Shown one piece after another: positions 42,158 to 51,167 of a stretch of 51,237 nt of DNA. The stretch covers positions 1 to 51,237 of the forward strand of contig NZ_NVWY01000018.1 of assembly GCF_002733835.1 (NCBI RefSeq). The letters run 5' to 3'. Position numbers and translations under genes: made by a program. The notes under the pieces are model-generated. The model made no database searches. It was not told the DNA's origin and was given only the letters and a program-made list of their open reading frames with translations. Each line of letters starts with the position of its first letter. Positions within the stretch are counted from its first letter, which is position 1. The DNA is from Alcanivorax sp. GTDB lineage: Bacteria > Pseudomonadota > Gammaproteobacteria > Pseudomonadales > Alcanivoracaceae.

Positions 42158-42856
42158 GAATCTGACTCCCACTATCACCCTTGATGCATCACCGCAGTAA
42201 TGCGTACCCGATAATCGAATAACCCTGAAACGATTCGACAGCGTGGCGAAATCAATTCACCAGCCGATCAGACATTCACCCTGAAAAAACCATGATCAAA
42301 TCGCCATGGAAGAGAACCCTACTTCCTCAAGCTAACTTTAGGTCAATGGAAAAAGCTGTTTTATTTTGCTTGCCCGGCACACACATTTTTCCAGGCAGTG
42401 GCCAACAGCTGATCTTCCAGAGTGGAGAGAAACTGTAGTGAAGCAAGGGCAGATCACGGTATCGGGTTACTGCCTCAATATTGCCTGATTCTCTGAAAAC
42501 ACCCTTCGGGCAACCCAGGCCCGGCATACTGTCATCCCCCGACCCAGCGGGCTGGCACTGCTGTTTCAGGCAAGCAACACCGGCCAACCTCTTCCTCACA
42601 GGCGGCAAACAATGGCTTTGCTGACGTATAAGACACTATTATTAAAGGGGTAACGGAAATCCAAAGGAAACACAGCGTATCCACCCGGCACACGGCCAGG
42701 CACGGATTCGCGCTACCCACCGGGCTTGTCCGATTCCACATTACACTCGGGGCGGATTGCCGGTTTCTGCGCAGTCATTGCCTGATTCTGCAAAAAGCAT
42801 TCTGATAGCCCGAAGCACACGCTGCTCATGCGTATACTGCGGAAAAGGAGGACACC
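42158..42856. other. 700-bp divergent non-coding region between efflux operon and AraC gene
   Basis: No convincing gene is present; short open frames on the minus strand look random. The only structure I can support is a 13-bp direct repeat, ATTGCCTGATTCT, at 42480-42492 and 42777-42789. In both copies the next bases are purine-rich with an A-run. The right copy is about 68 bp before the AraC start. Promoters for both directions must lie here, but no strong -35/-10 pair stands out. Confidence 0.6.
42480..42789 (+). promoter_or_regulatory. Pair of 13-bp direct repeats, candidate AraC-type operators
   Basis: ATTGCCTGATTCT occurs at 42480-42492 and again at 42777-42789, same orientation, 297 bp apart start to start. 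AraC proteins usually bind non-palindromic direct repeats, and one copy sits just upstream of the araC gene itself. Control of both the regulator and the efflux operon is plausible but not shown. Confidence 0.45.
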
Positions 42857-43813
42857 ATGACCGCCACACCATTAACTGCTGCCAGACAATCCAGCATCGC
42901 GCTACAGCAACAGCTGGCGCGACTTGTTTGCGAACAGATTCCAGAGCCCGGCATGCTTTCCTCCGACATCCCCGGCGTATCGCTGTATCGTGCGGATGAC
43001 ACAAGCAGCTGCGCATCAACAGTCTACGAGCCCTCGCTGATTTTTATTCTTCAGGGAACCAAGACCATCCAGCTGGGAGACCGCGAGATTGTCTACGGGC
43101 CCTCAAGCTATCTGGCCAGCTCGGTACACTTGCCAGTACTCGGGCAGATTGTTGATGCCTCACCGGATCATCCCTACCTGGCGGTAAAAATTGATGTGGA
43201 CCCGCAGGAAGTCACCGACCTGGTGCTGGAACTGGGAGACAAGGTTGGCCGTTATGAGCCAAGCGAAGAATGCCCGGAAGTGGGCTGTGGCCTGTGCATG
43301 TCACACATGGATGACCCCATGCAGAACGCGCTGCACCGACTACTGAACCTGATGACCACGCCCGACGATATCGCGGTGCTGGCCCCACTGACCCGCCGGG
43401 AAATCATCTACCGCTCACTGATTGGCGAGATGGGACCGCGCATGCGCAAGTTCGCCTCGACGGATTCCCAGGCCAACCGCATATCACGGGTCATCTCGAC
43501 CCTCAAGGATCGCTATTCGGAACCACTGCGGGTAAAGGATCTGGCTGATTCAGCCAACATGAGTGAGTCCACCCTGTTCCACAGTTTCAAACAGGTAACA
43601 CGCATGTCGCCGTTGCAGTTCCAGAAGAAGCTGCGCCTGCATGAAGCACGCAGGTTGATGCTCACCGAAGGCCTGGAAGCGGCCACCGCCAGCTATCGTG
43701 TGGGTTATGAAAGCCCTTCCCACTTTAGCCGGGAATACAGCCGCTTGTTCGGTGCACCGCCGCGTGCGGACGTTAGCAAATTGCGCGGAGCACAGGCAGG
43801 CGTCAGCGCCTGA
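42857..43813 (+). CDS. AraC-family regulator with AraC_N (PF06719) sensor domain
   Basis: The 318-residue protein has an AraC_N cupin-like sensor (about 20-190; YEPSLIFILQGTKTIQLGD and YGPSSYLASSVHLPVLGQI) and a C-terminal double helix-turn-helix. The latter includes VKDLADSANMSESTLFHSFK and ATASYRVGYESPSHFSREYS. A GCGLC segment near residue 153 is unusual and could be redox- or metal-sensitive. A perfect AAGGAGGACACC ribosome site precedes ATG. It is divergent from the RND operon, making it the probable regulator of that pump. Confidence 0.92.
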   Translation: MTATPLTAARQSSIALQQQLARLVCEQIPEPGMLSSDIPGVSLYRADDTSSCASTVYEPSLIFILQGTKTIQLGDREIVYGPSSYLASSVHLPVLGQIVDASPDHPYLAVKIDVDPQEVTDLVLELGDKVGRYEPSEECPEVGCGLCMSHMDDPMQNALHRLLNLMTTPDDIAVLAPLTRREIIYRSLIGEMGPRMRKFASTDSQANRISRVISTLKDRYSEPLRVKDLADSANMSESTLFHSFKQVTRMSPLQFQKKLRLHEARRLMLTEGLEAATASYRVGYESPSHFSREYSRLFGAPPRADVSKLRGAQAGVSA

Positions 43814-43836
43814 TTAGGCAGCCCGGGCAACCGCTT

Positions 43837-43914
43837 GACGCCGGATGCCCGACGACGGACGCCTGCATTCAAGACCTGAATACCCTCGCTGTCAGGCATC
43901 TGGCATCGAGCATT
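43837..43914. repeat. Heptad-periodic inverted element G (unit GAYGCCN)
   Basis: The left arm 43837-43864 is four 7-nt units: GACGCCG, GATGCCC, GACGACG, GACGCCT. The right arm 43894-43914 is AGGCATC, TGGCATC, GAGCATT, the complement sense. The spacer has its own ATTCA/TGAAT hairpin. It lies between the convergent AraC and ABC permease genes. The unit sequence is unrelated to AGTTNCG, yet the 7-nt step and opposed layout are the same. Confidence 0.75.
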
Positions 43915-43947
43915 TGGTAAAGCACCGGAGATTCGCGATGAACCTTC

Positions 43948-44715
43948 CTAGCTTTTCAATTTATATCCGGTTTTAAAGATCCACCACACCAGCCCCATGC
44001 ACAGCGTCAGAAACAGCAACGTCATGCCCAGGCTGATCCCGATGTGCACATCGGCCACACCAAAGAAGCTGTAGCGGAACCCGCTGATCAAATAGACCAC
44101 TGGGTTGAACAAGGTCACCGTCTGCCAAACCGGCGGCAGCATGTCGATGGAGTAGAAACTGCCTCCCAGAAAAGTCAGCGGGGTAATGATCATCAAGGGA
44201 ATGATCTGTAGCTTCTCAAACGTGTCCGCCCATACCCCGATGATAAAGCCAAACAGGCTGAAGGTGATTGCCGTCAGCAGCAGAAAGCCAATCATCAGGA
44301 AAGGGTGCTGCACGTCATAGTCCACAAACAATCGTGCCGTCAGCAGAATCAGCACGCCTAGAATCGTGGACTTGGTTGCTGCCGCCCCCACATAACCAAT
44401 CACGATCTCCACATAGGACACCGGCGCCGATAACACCTCGTAAATGGTGCCGGAAAAGGTAGGCATGTATATCCCGAAAGACGCATTGGAAATGCTTTGC
44501 GTCATCAAGGACAACATGATCAGGCCGGGAATAATAAACGCCCCGTAACTGACGCCATCAATCTCGACCATCCGTGAGCCGATGGCCGACCCGAACACCA
44601 CAAAGTAAAGAGAGGTGGAAATCACCGGCGAGGCCACGCTTTGCATCAGGGTACGCCAGGTGCGCGCCATCTCGAACTTGTAGATAGCGCTAATGGAATG
44701 CATATTCACTTTCAT
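43948..44715 (-). CDS. ABC-2 type exporter permease (YadH-like)
   Basis: The 255-residue membrane protein has six hydrophobic segments and the ABC-2 pattern: [24 protein letters not shown], then [16 protein letters not shown] and [20 protein letters not shown]. The start MKVNMHSI follows GGAAGG; the ATG at residue 5 is an alternative. It pairs with the ATPase gene just upstream, 45 bp apart on the same strand. The exported substrate is unknown; close relatives include YadGH. Confidence 0.92.
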   Translation of the reverse strand: MKVNMHSISAIYKFEMARTWRTLMQSVASPVISTSLYFVVFGSAIGSRMVEIDGVSYGAFIIPGLIMLSLMTQSISNASFGIYMPTFSGTIYEVLSAPVSYVEIVIGYVGAAATKSTILGVLILLTARLFVDYDVQHPFLMIGFLLLTAITFSLFGFIIGVWADTFEKLQIIPLMIITPLTFLGGSFYSIDMLPPVWQTVTLFNPVVYLISGFRYSFFGVADVHIGISLGMTLLFLTLCMGLVWWIFKTGYKLKS

Positions 44716-44760
44716 TGATTAATCCTTCCGGGAGCAGCCAAACGAGAACACCAAACGGCA

Positions 44761-45738
44761 TCAGAGGCTTTCCGGGGTTTCAGTTTTTACGTGTTGCGTA
44801 CCACGTGAGGCTTGTGGCGTGCCATGCACCAGATCCACGAAAATATCTTCCAGCGAACTTTGCCGTGAATGCAGGTCCTTGAATTCAATACCCTGCTCGC
44901 TCAGGTGACGCAGCAATTCAGCAATGCCCGTGTTTTCCTGGTTGGCATCGTAGGTATAAACCATCGAGTAGCCCTCATCGGCCAGCGCCAGCGCCTCGTC
45001 CGCCATGGCGGCGGGAATCGCATCAAGCGGTTCAGCCAGGTGTACTGTCAATTGCTTGCGCCCCAACTTTTCCATCAGCCGGGACTTTTCATCCACCAGG
45101 ATAATTTCGCCCTGACGGATAATACCCACGCGGTCAGCCATTTCCTCGGCCTCTTCAATATAGTGGGTCGTCAGAATAATGGTGACGCCCTGCTCGCGCA
45201 GCTGGCGGACCATTTCCCACATTTCCCGGCGCAGCTCTACATCCACGCCCGCCGTAGGCTCGTCCAGAAACAGGATCTTGGGCTCATGGGAAAGCGCCTT
45301 GGCAATCATCACCCGTCGCTTCATGCCACCGGACAGCATCATGATCTTGCTGTCTTTCTTGTCCCACAGCGACAGCGCCTTGAGCACTTTCTCAATGTGG
45401 CCATCATTACGCGGCTTGCCAAACAGCCCGCGGCTGAAACTCACTGTTGCCCAGACGGTTTCAAATGCGTCGGTGGAAATTTCCTGGGGCACCAGACCGA
45501 TGGCGCTTCGTGCGGCACGAAAATCGGTAATGATGTCATGGCCATCGGCGAGGACCTTGCCGGATGATGGATTGACGATCCCGCAAATAATACTGATCAG
45601 GGTCGTTTTGCCGGCGCCGTTGGGGCCCAGCAGGGCAAAGATCTCCCCGGGCTGAATCTCCAGATTGACCTCTTTAAGCGCCTGAAATCCGGATTCATAA
45701 ACCTTGTTAAGATTGTTGACCGAAATTACTGCATCCAC
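44761..45738 (-). CDS. ABC-2 type exporter ATP-binding protein (YadG-like)
   Basis: This ATPase has 325 residues. Walker A is GPNGAGKTT, the signature [15 protein letters not shown] and Walker [13 protein letters not shown], then a switch histidine in [19 protein letters not shown]. The C-terminal 90 residues beyond the nucleotide-binding domain are typical of DrrA/YadG-type exporters. ATG at 45738 follows GAGAGACA. It forms a two-gene operon with the permease downstream. Confidence 0.94.
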   Translation of the reverse strand: MDAVISVNNLNKVYESGFQALKEVNLEIQPGEIFALLGPNGAGKTTLISIICGIVNPSSGKVLADGHDIITDFRAARSAIGLVPQEISTDAFETVWATVSFSRGLFGKPRNDGHIEKVLKALSLWDKKDSKIMMLSGGMKRRVMIAKALSHEPKILFLDEPTAGVDVELRREMWEMVRQLREQGVTIILTTHYIEEAEEMADRVGIIRQGEIILVDEKSRLMEKLGRKQLTVHLAEPLDAIPAAMADEALALADEGYSMVYTYDANQENTGIAELLRHLSEQGIEFKDLHSRQSSLEDIFVDLVHGTPQASRGTQHVKTETPESL

Positions 45739-45871
45739 ATTGTCTCTCCTTCAAAGGACGCCTTCCCACTCTCACTGCATCGCGCCGATGGCAAGCATAC
45801 CTTATACCGGCTAACCATTATGCACACCCGGTACCACCTATGGGCGCGGATATGCAGGACGACCAGCACGC

Positions 45872-46462
45872 TCACGAAACCGCCGCAAACTCCGGGAGTC
45901 GGCGCCCCGCTTTCAGGCTCTTCGCCCACCACCCAAGTACCGCCATTTGCTGCGCCAGACGCTTCTCTGCGCGGGCCTTCTGCTCCTCCGATTGCCAGCG
46001 CCCATGGGCATCAAATTCGTCACCGGCATTGATGATGCTCACCACATTGCGCACTGTCACTGCATGCAACTCGGCATAGACCAGCCGTAACTGCTCTACC
46101 GCTCGCAACCCACCGGACACCCCGCCATAACTGATAAACGCCACCGGCTTTGCTTTCCAGGCCGCACTGGAGATATCAATGACCTGCTTGAGGATGGCTG
46201 GAAAACTGTGGTTGTACTCCGGCGTAACCACTAAAAAGGCATCGGTCTTTGTCAGCCTGTGATGCAACTGCCGCACACTGGCGGATGCTGCATTCGGAAA
46301 ATCCGCCGGCACAGCAAAATCACGGGGATCAATCACCTGCAGCGCAAAATCGGGCAGATCCCGAATCTGCTCTGCAGCCCAATTGACCAGAGTGTCACAC
46401 AAACGCCCTTCACGGGTACTGCCGTACACCAGAGCCAGAGTCAGCGGATCGCGCGTGGCCAT
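45872..46462 (-). CDS. NAD(P)H-dependent FMN reductase family protein (SoxR target)
   Basis: A flavodoxin-fold quinone or FMN reductase of 196 residues. The FMN phosphate loop is GSTREGRLCDTLVNW near residues 14-28, and the isoalloxazine contact is VTPEYNHSFPAILKQ, both standard for the FMN_red family. Its start is 44 bp from a SoxR box placed between TTGACC and a TTTTACG-like -10, so it is very probably activated by SoxR under redox-cycling stress. In this role it would reduce quinones by two electrons. Confidence 0.92.
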   Translation of the reverse strand: MATRDPLTLALVYGSTREGRLCDTLVNWAAEQIRDLPDFALQVIDPRDFAVPADFPNAASASVRQLHHRLTKTDAFLVVTPEYNHSFPAILKQVIDISSAAWKAKPVAFISYGGVSGGLRAVEQLRLVYAELHAVTVRNVVSIINAGDEFDAHGRWQSEEQKARAEKRLAQQMAVLGWWAKSLKAGRRLPEFAAVS

Positions 46463-46506
46463 ATTACCTCCTGAACAGTTGACGACAATGAAGGCTCAGC
46501 GTAAAA

Positions 46507-46524
46507 CCTCAATCAATATTGAGG
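46507..46524. promoter_or_regulatory. SoxR box in the FMN reductase / soxR divergent promoter
   Basis: CCTCAATCAATATTGAGG is an 18-bp dyad with the CCTCAA...TTGAGG ends of the canonical SoxR box. On the minus strand it overlaps a TTGACC -35 element and is followed by TTTTACGCT as -10 region, with the over-long spacer typical of MerR-type activation. It lies 44 bp before the FMN reductase start and 28 bp before the soxR start. Confidence 0.92.
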
Positions 46525-46552
46525 TCAATATTGAAAGAGACAGGGAGCAGCT

Positions 46553-47017
46553 ATGACCCTCATCAACGCAAACGATATCGGTAAAGCCCTGACCGTGGGG
46601 GAAGTGGCAGACCGGAGCGGGGTTGCGGTATCCGCCCTGCACTTTTATGAAACCAAGGGGTTGATCCAGAGCTGGCGCAGCAGTGGCAACCAGCGCCGCT
46701 ACCACCGAGATGTACTGCGCCGTGTCGCCGTGATCAAGGTCGCCCAGCGTATTGGCATTCCCCTGGCCGAAATCGCCGACGCCATGGCCAGCCTGCCCGA
46801 CGGCCGCACGCCCACCGCCCGTGACTGGAAACGACTCTCCGCACGCTGGCAGGAGCAACTGGATGCGCGCATTCACGCCCTGACCCAGTTACGTGATCAA
46901 CTGAGCGACTGTATCGGTTGTGGGTGCTTGTCGATCAAGGCCTGCCGGCTGCGCAATCCCTATGACTCACTCTCCGAGCAGGGCACCGGGGCCCAGCTAC
47001 TCGAGGATGAACAATGA
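46553..47017 (+). CDS. soxR: Redox-sensitive MerR-family activator SoxR
   Basis: The 154-residue protein has a MerR helix-turn-helix ([20 protein letters not shown] at residues 13-32) and a dimerisation helix. The [2Fe-2S] ligands Cys120, Cys123, Cys125 and Cys131 form the C-x2-C-x-C-x5-C motif of SoxR. Oxidation or nitrosylation of the cluster activates transcription. A SoxR box immediately upstream implies autoregulation and control of the divergent FMN reductase. No soxS is present here, in keeping with the direct-target regulons of non-enteric bacteria. Confidence 0.97.
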   Translation: MTLINANDIGKALTVGEVADRSGVAVSALHFYETKGLIQSWRSSGNQRRYHRDVLRRVAVIKVAQRIGIPLAEIADAMASLPDGRTPTARDWKRLSARWQEQLDARIHALTQLRDQLSDCIGCGCLSIKACRLRNPYDSLSEQGTGAQLLEDEQ

Positions 47018-47218
47018 CCCTGATTCCACTTCTGCCCGGGCTTTCTCTGCGAACCTTCTGCGCCAAAAACACTCTGTCATTGTAGCCTGCGACTTTTGTC
47101 GGCATTCATTTTGCCGACCGTGACGTGGCAGAATGGGGGGCCTATTCTTTACTGGACCCAGCATCTGAACCCCGGGCACACCCCGCCCAACTCTTATTAA
47201 CCGCAATCAGGAGGCAGT

Positions 47219-48232
47219 ATGAACGAGAATACCGTAACCGTTATCCCCGGTGACGGAATCGGGCCGGATATCGTGGATGCCACGGTACGGGTACTGGACG
47301 CACTGGATTGCGGTCTGAAATTTGAGTATGCCATCGCAGGGCAGACCGCACTGGATCAGGGACTGGAGCTGGTGCCGGAAGACACCCTCGCCGTGCTCAA
47401 ACGCAACCGCCTGGCGCTGAAAGGCCCTATCACCACCCCGGTGGGCGGCGGCTTCACATCCGTGAACGTGACCTTGCGCAAGACCTTCGACCTGTTCGCC
47501 AACGTGCGCCCGGCCCTGTCCATTCCCGGTGTGAAGTCCCGCTATGACAATGTGGACATCATGACCATCCGGGAAAATATCGAGGGCATCTATTCCGGGC
47601 TGGGGCAAACCGTCAGCGACGACGGCGAAACTGCCGAGCTGCGCAGCCGCATCACTCGCACCGAATCCGAGCGCCTGCTGCGCTTCGCCTATGAAACCGC
47701 CACCAAACAGGGGCGCAAGAAAGTCACCGTGGTACACAAGGCCAATATCATGAAGTCCACGTCCGGGCTGTTTCTGGATGTGGCTCGCAAGGTTCGCGAG
47801 GACTACCCGAATCTGGAACACGAGGAAATGATCGTGGACGCCACGGCCATGCAGCTGGCCATGAACCCTCATCGTTTCGATGTGATCGTCACCACCAACC
47901 TGTTCGGCGATATTCTCTCCGACCTGTGTGCCGGCCTCATCGGCGGGCTGGGTGTGGCACCGGGCGCCAACATCGGCGAGCACGGCGGCCTGTTCGAAGC
48001 CGTCCACGGCAGCGCCCCGGACATCGCCGGCAAGGGCATCGCCAACCCCACTGCCATCATGCTCGCCGGGGCCATGATGCTCGATTACATGGAACAGCAC
48101 GACAAGGCTAAAAGACTGCGCCGCACCGTGCGACACGTGGTCGGTCAGGGGGAAATCGTCACTCCGGATCTGGGCGGGCGCGCCAGCACCACCGAGTTTA
48201 CCGATGAACTGATTCGGCATCTGACCACCTGA
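47219..48232 (+). CDS. Isocitrate dehydrogenase, NAD-dependent type (isopropylmalate dehydrogenase family)
   Basis: This 337-residue enzyme belongs to the decarboxylating beta-hydroxyacid dehydrogenases. Substrate and metal segments include [27 protein letters not shown] and [21 protein letters not shown]; the cofactor segment is [21 protein letters not shown] dehydrogenases and homocitrate enzymes share the fold, but the sequence style, with [20 protein letters not shown], is that of short bacterial NAD isocitrate dehydrogenase. It would serve the TCA cycle. CAGGAGGCAGT precedes ATG. It stands alone between soxR and a repeat-bearing gap. Confidence 0.88.
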   Translation: MNENTVTVIPGDGIGPDIVDATVRVLDALDCGLKFEYAIAGQTALDQGLELVPEDTLAVLKRNRLALKGPITTPVGGGFTSVNVTLRKTFDLFANVRPALSIPGVKSRYDNVDIMTIRENIEGIYSGLGQTVSDDGETAELRSRITRTESERLLRFAYETATKQGRKKVTVVHKANIMKSTSGLFLDVARKVREDYPNLEHEEMIVDATAMQLAMNPHRFDVIVTTNLFGDILSDLCAGLIGGLGVAPGANIGEHGGLFEAVHGSAPDIAGKGIANPTAIMLAGAMMLDYMEQHDKAKRLRRTVRHVVGQGEIVTPDLGGRASTTEFTDELIRHLTT

Positions 48233-48636
48233 TTTTACACAAAGACAGCAACCGGATGCCCTGCAGGAATGCCGCAGACGAAGCGATAGTCAGGATCTCA
48301 AGCCACGAGTCGCGAGTTTCGAAAGTCAAAACCTGAAACGTGCATTATTTGCAGGGTTTCCGCTTCTCGTAACTTGCAACTCGTCACTGCTTTTATCGCG
48401 ATGCGGACGACGTTCCTGTGACAAGCTCACAATGAGCCCGCCCTCCCCCACCACTGCCACTAGCCACACCACACACAGTGATCAACTTCACACTTTCAAC
48501 CGGAACCGGTAATGTATTTGTTATCCCCTGTTTGGGGGAGGGGGAATAACGGCTGCCAACCATAATGTCCGCTGCCCGGATTCATGGGGGAATCCGCCAG
48601 CGCCTGGCAGCCAGTAAGGGCCGCAAGGGGACAGCC
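48233..48636. other. 404-bp intergenic region before the first LuxR gene
   Basis: The first part holds heptad element H. The second part (48440-48560) is A/C-rich and contains TTATCCCCTG followed by GGGGGAGGGGGAATAAC, an imperfect dyad that could be an operator. No open frame here looks coding. The luxR promoter must lie in the last 200 bp. Confidence 0.5.
48308..48395. repeat. Heptad-periodic inverted element H (unit AGTTNCG)
   Basis: The left arm 48308-48328 reads AGTCGCG, AGTTTCG, AAAGTCA. The right arm 48361-48388 reads CGCTTCT, CGTAACT, TGCAACT, CGTCACT, then GCTTTTA. The arms are separated by 32 bp. The terminal GCTTTTA is the same as that ending elements A and B. It follows the isocitrate dehydrogenase gene and could help end its transcript. 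Confidence 0.8.
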
Positions 48637-49818
48637 ATGACCACCACGACGATCACCACCCATGCGCGCAATGACGCCGCACCCGCCACGTCCACCCAAC
48701 TGACCGAGCAAGAACTTAAGAGATACAACCAACTGGTCAACATGCTGTATCGCTGCTTGCATGACAATACTGGTTTCAGGGCATTCTTTGAGGCGTTCCA
48801 GGCGCACTTCCAGGCACTACAAGGCGGCATCATGGGCATCACCAGCAACCCGCAACGACTCTGTTACGGCTGGACCTTCGGTTACCCGGAAGGGTTTGAA
48901 CAGTGGTATATCAACAGCGACCTGCCGGAAAGGGACGAAGCCATTACCCGCTTTGTCAACCAGCCGCCACGCCAATTCGCCTCCTTTCTTGAGGGACACT
49001 CTGAAGGCAGCATTCTCGATATGCTCGGCCCGGAAAGTCGTGCCTGGGCGGAACAGATCAATATGATCGACAGTGTAGGCATGCTGGTGACGCAGACCGA
49101 ACAGTGTCGCGTGATTTTCATGGCTAACCGCCAGCAACAGCATGGCCCCTACAGTGCCCGCGAGCTGCTGCAACTGAATCTGCTGGCACCACACATCGAG
49201 AATGCCGTCACCCTGCATTTAAAGCTGTATCAATCCAGCAATGACAACGAAAACCTGGCACTGGCACTCAATCATGTGAACAAGGCGCTGGTCGTCTGCA
49301 ATGCGCTAGGCAGGGTCGCACAGGCCAACCATGCGGCCCGCAGTATTCTCGAGAGCAGCAATAAACTGTTTCTCTCAGAAGGGGAACGACTAACGAGCAA
49401 GAACAATCGTCTGGCGAGAAAAATCAACGATGCCATTTCCACCTGCATTGTTCATTCTCATCAAGGAAAGCTGGAGCCTGTCACCCTGTTTATACCCGAT
49501 TCGGATGAACGGTTGGCACTGAGTCTGGTCCCCTTGATCGCAGATAACCCGGACAACAACGGAGTGCTGATCGAACTCTTCAGTTTTAATGCCAGCCAGC
49601 AGCCGGATCTTGAAAAAATGCAGGCATTATTTGATTGCACGCCGGCGGAAGCCTCCGTGGCCAGCGCCATGATGCAAGGTCTATCCGCCAACGAGATTGC
49701 CGAAAAAAAAGGCATTTCCATCCATACCGCTCGCCAACATATCAAGAGTTTGTTGGGCAAAAACGGCTTTGGCAAACAAACCGAGTTGATTGCCATGCTG
49801 GTCAGGGCACTGGGGTGA
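48637..49818 (+). CDS. LuxR-type transcriptional regulator (first of a tandem pair)
   Basis: The start at 48637 (MTTTTITTHARND) follows AAGGGGACAGCC and gives 393 residues. The N-terminal about 200 residues are a sensor-like domain with no recognisable receiver or autoinducer-binding signature, followed by a PAS-like segment (LALNHVNKALVVCNALGRVAQANHA). The C-terminal LuxR helix-turn-helix is clear: TPAEASVASAMMQGLSANEI then KKGISIHTARQHIKSLLGKNG. It shares layout with the next gene, so the two arose by duplication. Ligand and targets unknown. Confidence 0.88.
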   Translation: MTTTTITTHARNDAAPATSTQLTEQELKRYNQLVNMLYRCLHDNTGFRAFFEAFQAHFQALQGGIMGITSNPQRLCYGWTFGYPEGFEQWYINSDLPERDEAITRFVNQPPRQFASFLEGHSEGSILDMLGPESRAWAEQINMIDSVGMLVTQTEQCRVIFMANRQQQHGPYSARELLQLNLLAPHIENAVTLHLKLYQSSNDNENLALALNHVNKALVVCNALGRVAQANHAARSILESSNKLFLSEGERLTSKNNRLARKINDAISTCIVHSHQGKLEPVTLFIPDSDERLALSLVPLIADNPDNNGVLIELFSFNASQQPDLEKMQALFDCTPAEASVASAMMQGLSANEIAEKKGISIHTARQHIKSLLGKNGFGKQTELIAMLVRALG

Positions 49819-49901
49819 AACCACCGCCCTAACGCATAAAAGACTCAATATCATACCGACCTTCACACATGAAGTGCGCCCAATGAAGAACAGGAAAAAC
49901 C

Positions 49902-51011
49902 ATGGCACTCGTCCTACAAAATGAGCCAGATCTGATTCAAGCCCTCTACCGCTCTCTGACTCACCGGGAGGGATTTCATACCTTTCTGGAAAAGCTGACC
50001 AACGCCATCAAGGGCTGTGCCGCCCAGCTACTGGTCATCAACCGGCAGCCCTTGCGCATGGAGCACCTCTGGTATCACGGCCTGTCCGAAGAATTCATCA
50101 CCTGGTATCTGGAAAACAACATGATTGCCCAGGACGTGGTCACCAACCAGGCGGTCAAGCAGGCGCCGGGTCTGTTCCAGGCTGCCCTGCCCCTGCTGCC
50201 AGACTTCCAGCCCGACGAAGATTATTCCAAATGGGAAAACGAACAGGACATGCTGGATTCCGCCTGGCTGCTGGTTGATACCACCCGCACCCACAGCTTC
50301 GTGCTCACCATCCAGCGTACCGTTGCACAAGGCCCTTATCAGCAGGCGGAACTGGATGCCCTGAATCGACTGGTTCCGCATATCCGCCAGACCGTACAGC
50401 TTTACCGGCAACTGGAGACCCGTAACCAGGCGGCCTCCTCACTGGCCGCCATCATTGACGTTCTCCCCGACGCCACCTTTGTCCTCGACAGCATGGCCAC
50501 CATCCTCTACTCCAACAAGGCTGCCCGTGAGCTGATCGCCCGCGAGCGCTGCCTAGGCATTCGTGACGAACGCTTCCGCTTCGCAGAAAGCGATGTCCAA
50601 AGCGCCTTCTTTCGAGCCTCCGCCCAGGTGGTTCGCTCCAGCATGGGCAAGGAAGCCTATTGCAGCGAGACCCTGTTTCTCAAACGAGAAGGACGCAGCC
50701 CACTGATATTCGTGATCCGCCCCATCGAAAGCAGCGACCTGCTTGCCGGTGGCGCCCTGGTAAGCGCCTACGAAACAGACAACCGCCCCCTTCCCCGCGC
50801 GGAGCATATTGCGACCTATTTCGAGCTGACTCCTGCTGAAGCGCAGGTTTGTGAACAATTGGTCAGCGGGAAAGACGTACAGACAATAAGCGAACAGTTG
50901 GGCCGCAGCGTCTCCACTGTGCGCTCGCAGATAAAACAGGTTTTCCAGAAAACCGGTTGTTCCCGGCAGGGGGAGCTGATCAGCCGAATTCTGGCAGCGT
51001 TGTTGCGGTAG
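49902..51011 (+). CDS. LuxR-type transcriptional regulator (second of a tandem pair)
   Basis: The 369-residue protein has the same plan as its upstream neighbour: an N-terminal sensor domain with LYRSLTHREGFHTFLEKL, a PAS-like segment (LAAIIDVLPDATFVLDSMATILYSNKAA) and a C-terminal LuxR domain (TPAEAQVCEQLVSGKDVQTI, GRSVSTVRSQIKQVFQKTG). Shared landmarks include GPY.(A/Q)xEL...L.PHI and QxEL at the C terminus. The 83-bp gap from the first gene lacks a terminator, so co-transcription is possible. Confidence 0.88.
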   Translation: MALVLQNEPDLIQALYRSLTHREGFHTFLEKLTNAIKGCAAQLLVINRQPLRMEHLWYHGLSEEFITWYLENNMIAQDVVTNQAVKQAPGLFQAALPLLPDFQPDEDYSKWENEQDMLDSAWLLVDTTRTHSFVLTIQRTVAQGPYQQAELDALNRLVPHIRQTVQLYRQLETRNQAASSLAAIIDVLPDATFVLDSMATILYSNKAARELIARERCLGIRDERFRFAESDVQSAFFRASAQVVRSSMGKEAYCSETLFLKREGRSPLIFVIRPIESSDLLAGGALVSAYETDNRPLPRAEHIATYFELTPAEAQVCEQLVSGKDVQTISEQLGRSVSTVRSQIKQVFQKTGCSRQGELISRILAALLR

Positions 51012-51147
51012 TACTCACCTCTGTCATCCCTGTGTTATTCGTTAGCACCCCCTTCACGAGGACGCTGAATGAATAGATATTGGAGTGTCAAAACCTTTTC
51101 TCCTAACCGTCCAGAAAGCATAAAAAAAGAGGGGGCACGCCCACTGC

Positions 51148-51167
51148 TGTCCCACAGTTGAGGGACA
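51148..51167. promoter_or_regulatory. Dyad upstream of an off-window gene
   Basis: TGTCCC at 51148-51153 and GGGACA at 51162-51167 form a 6-bp perfect inverted repeat with an 8-bp spacer. It is followed about 30 bp later by TTACAAT, a fair -10. The 226 bp after the second LuxR gene otherwise show no gene. The dyad could be a site for one of the LuxR regulators at a promoter that reads out of the window. Confidence 0.35.

Noticed and set aside
42327..43019. Two minus-strand frames of about 92 codons upstream of the AraC gene
   Set aside because: Their translations have arginine/cysteine-rich random composition, no ribosome site, and one overlaps the AraC gene.
47207..48220. Minus-strand open frame of 337 codons opposite the isocitrate dehydrogenase gene
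   Set aside because: It mirrors the true gene codon by codon. Conserved motifs and ribosome site belong to the plus strand.
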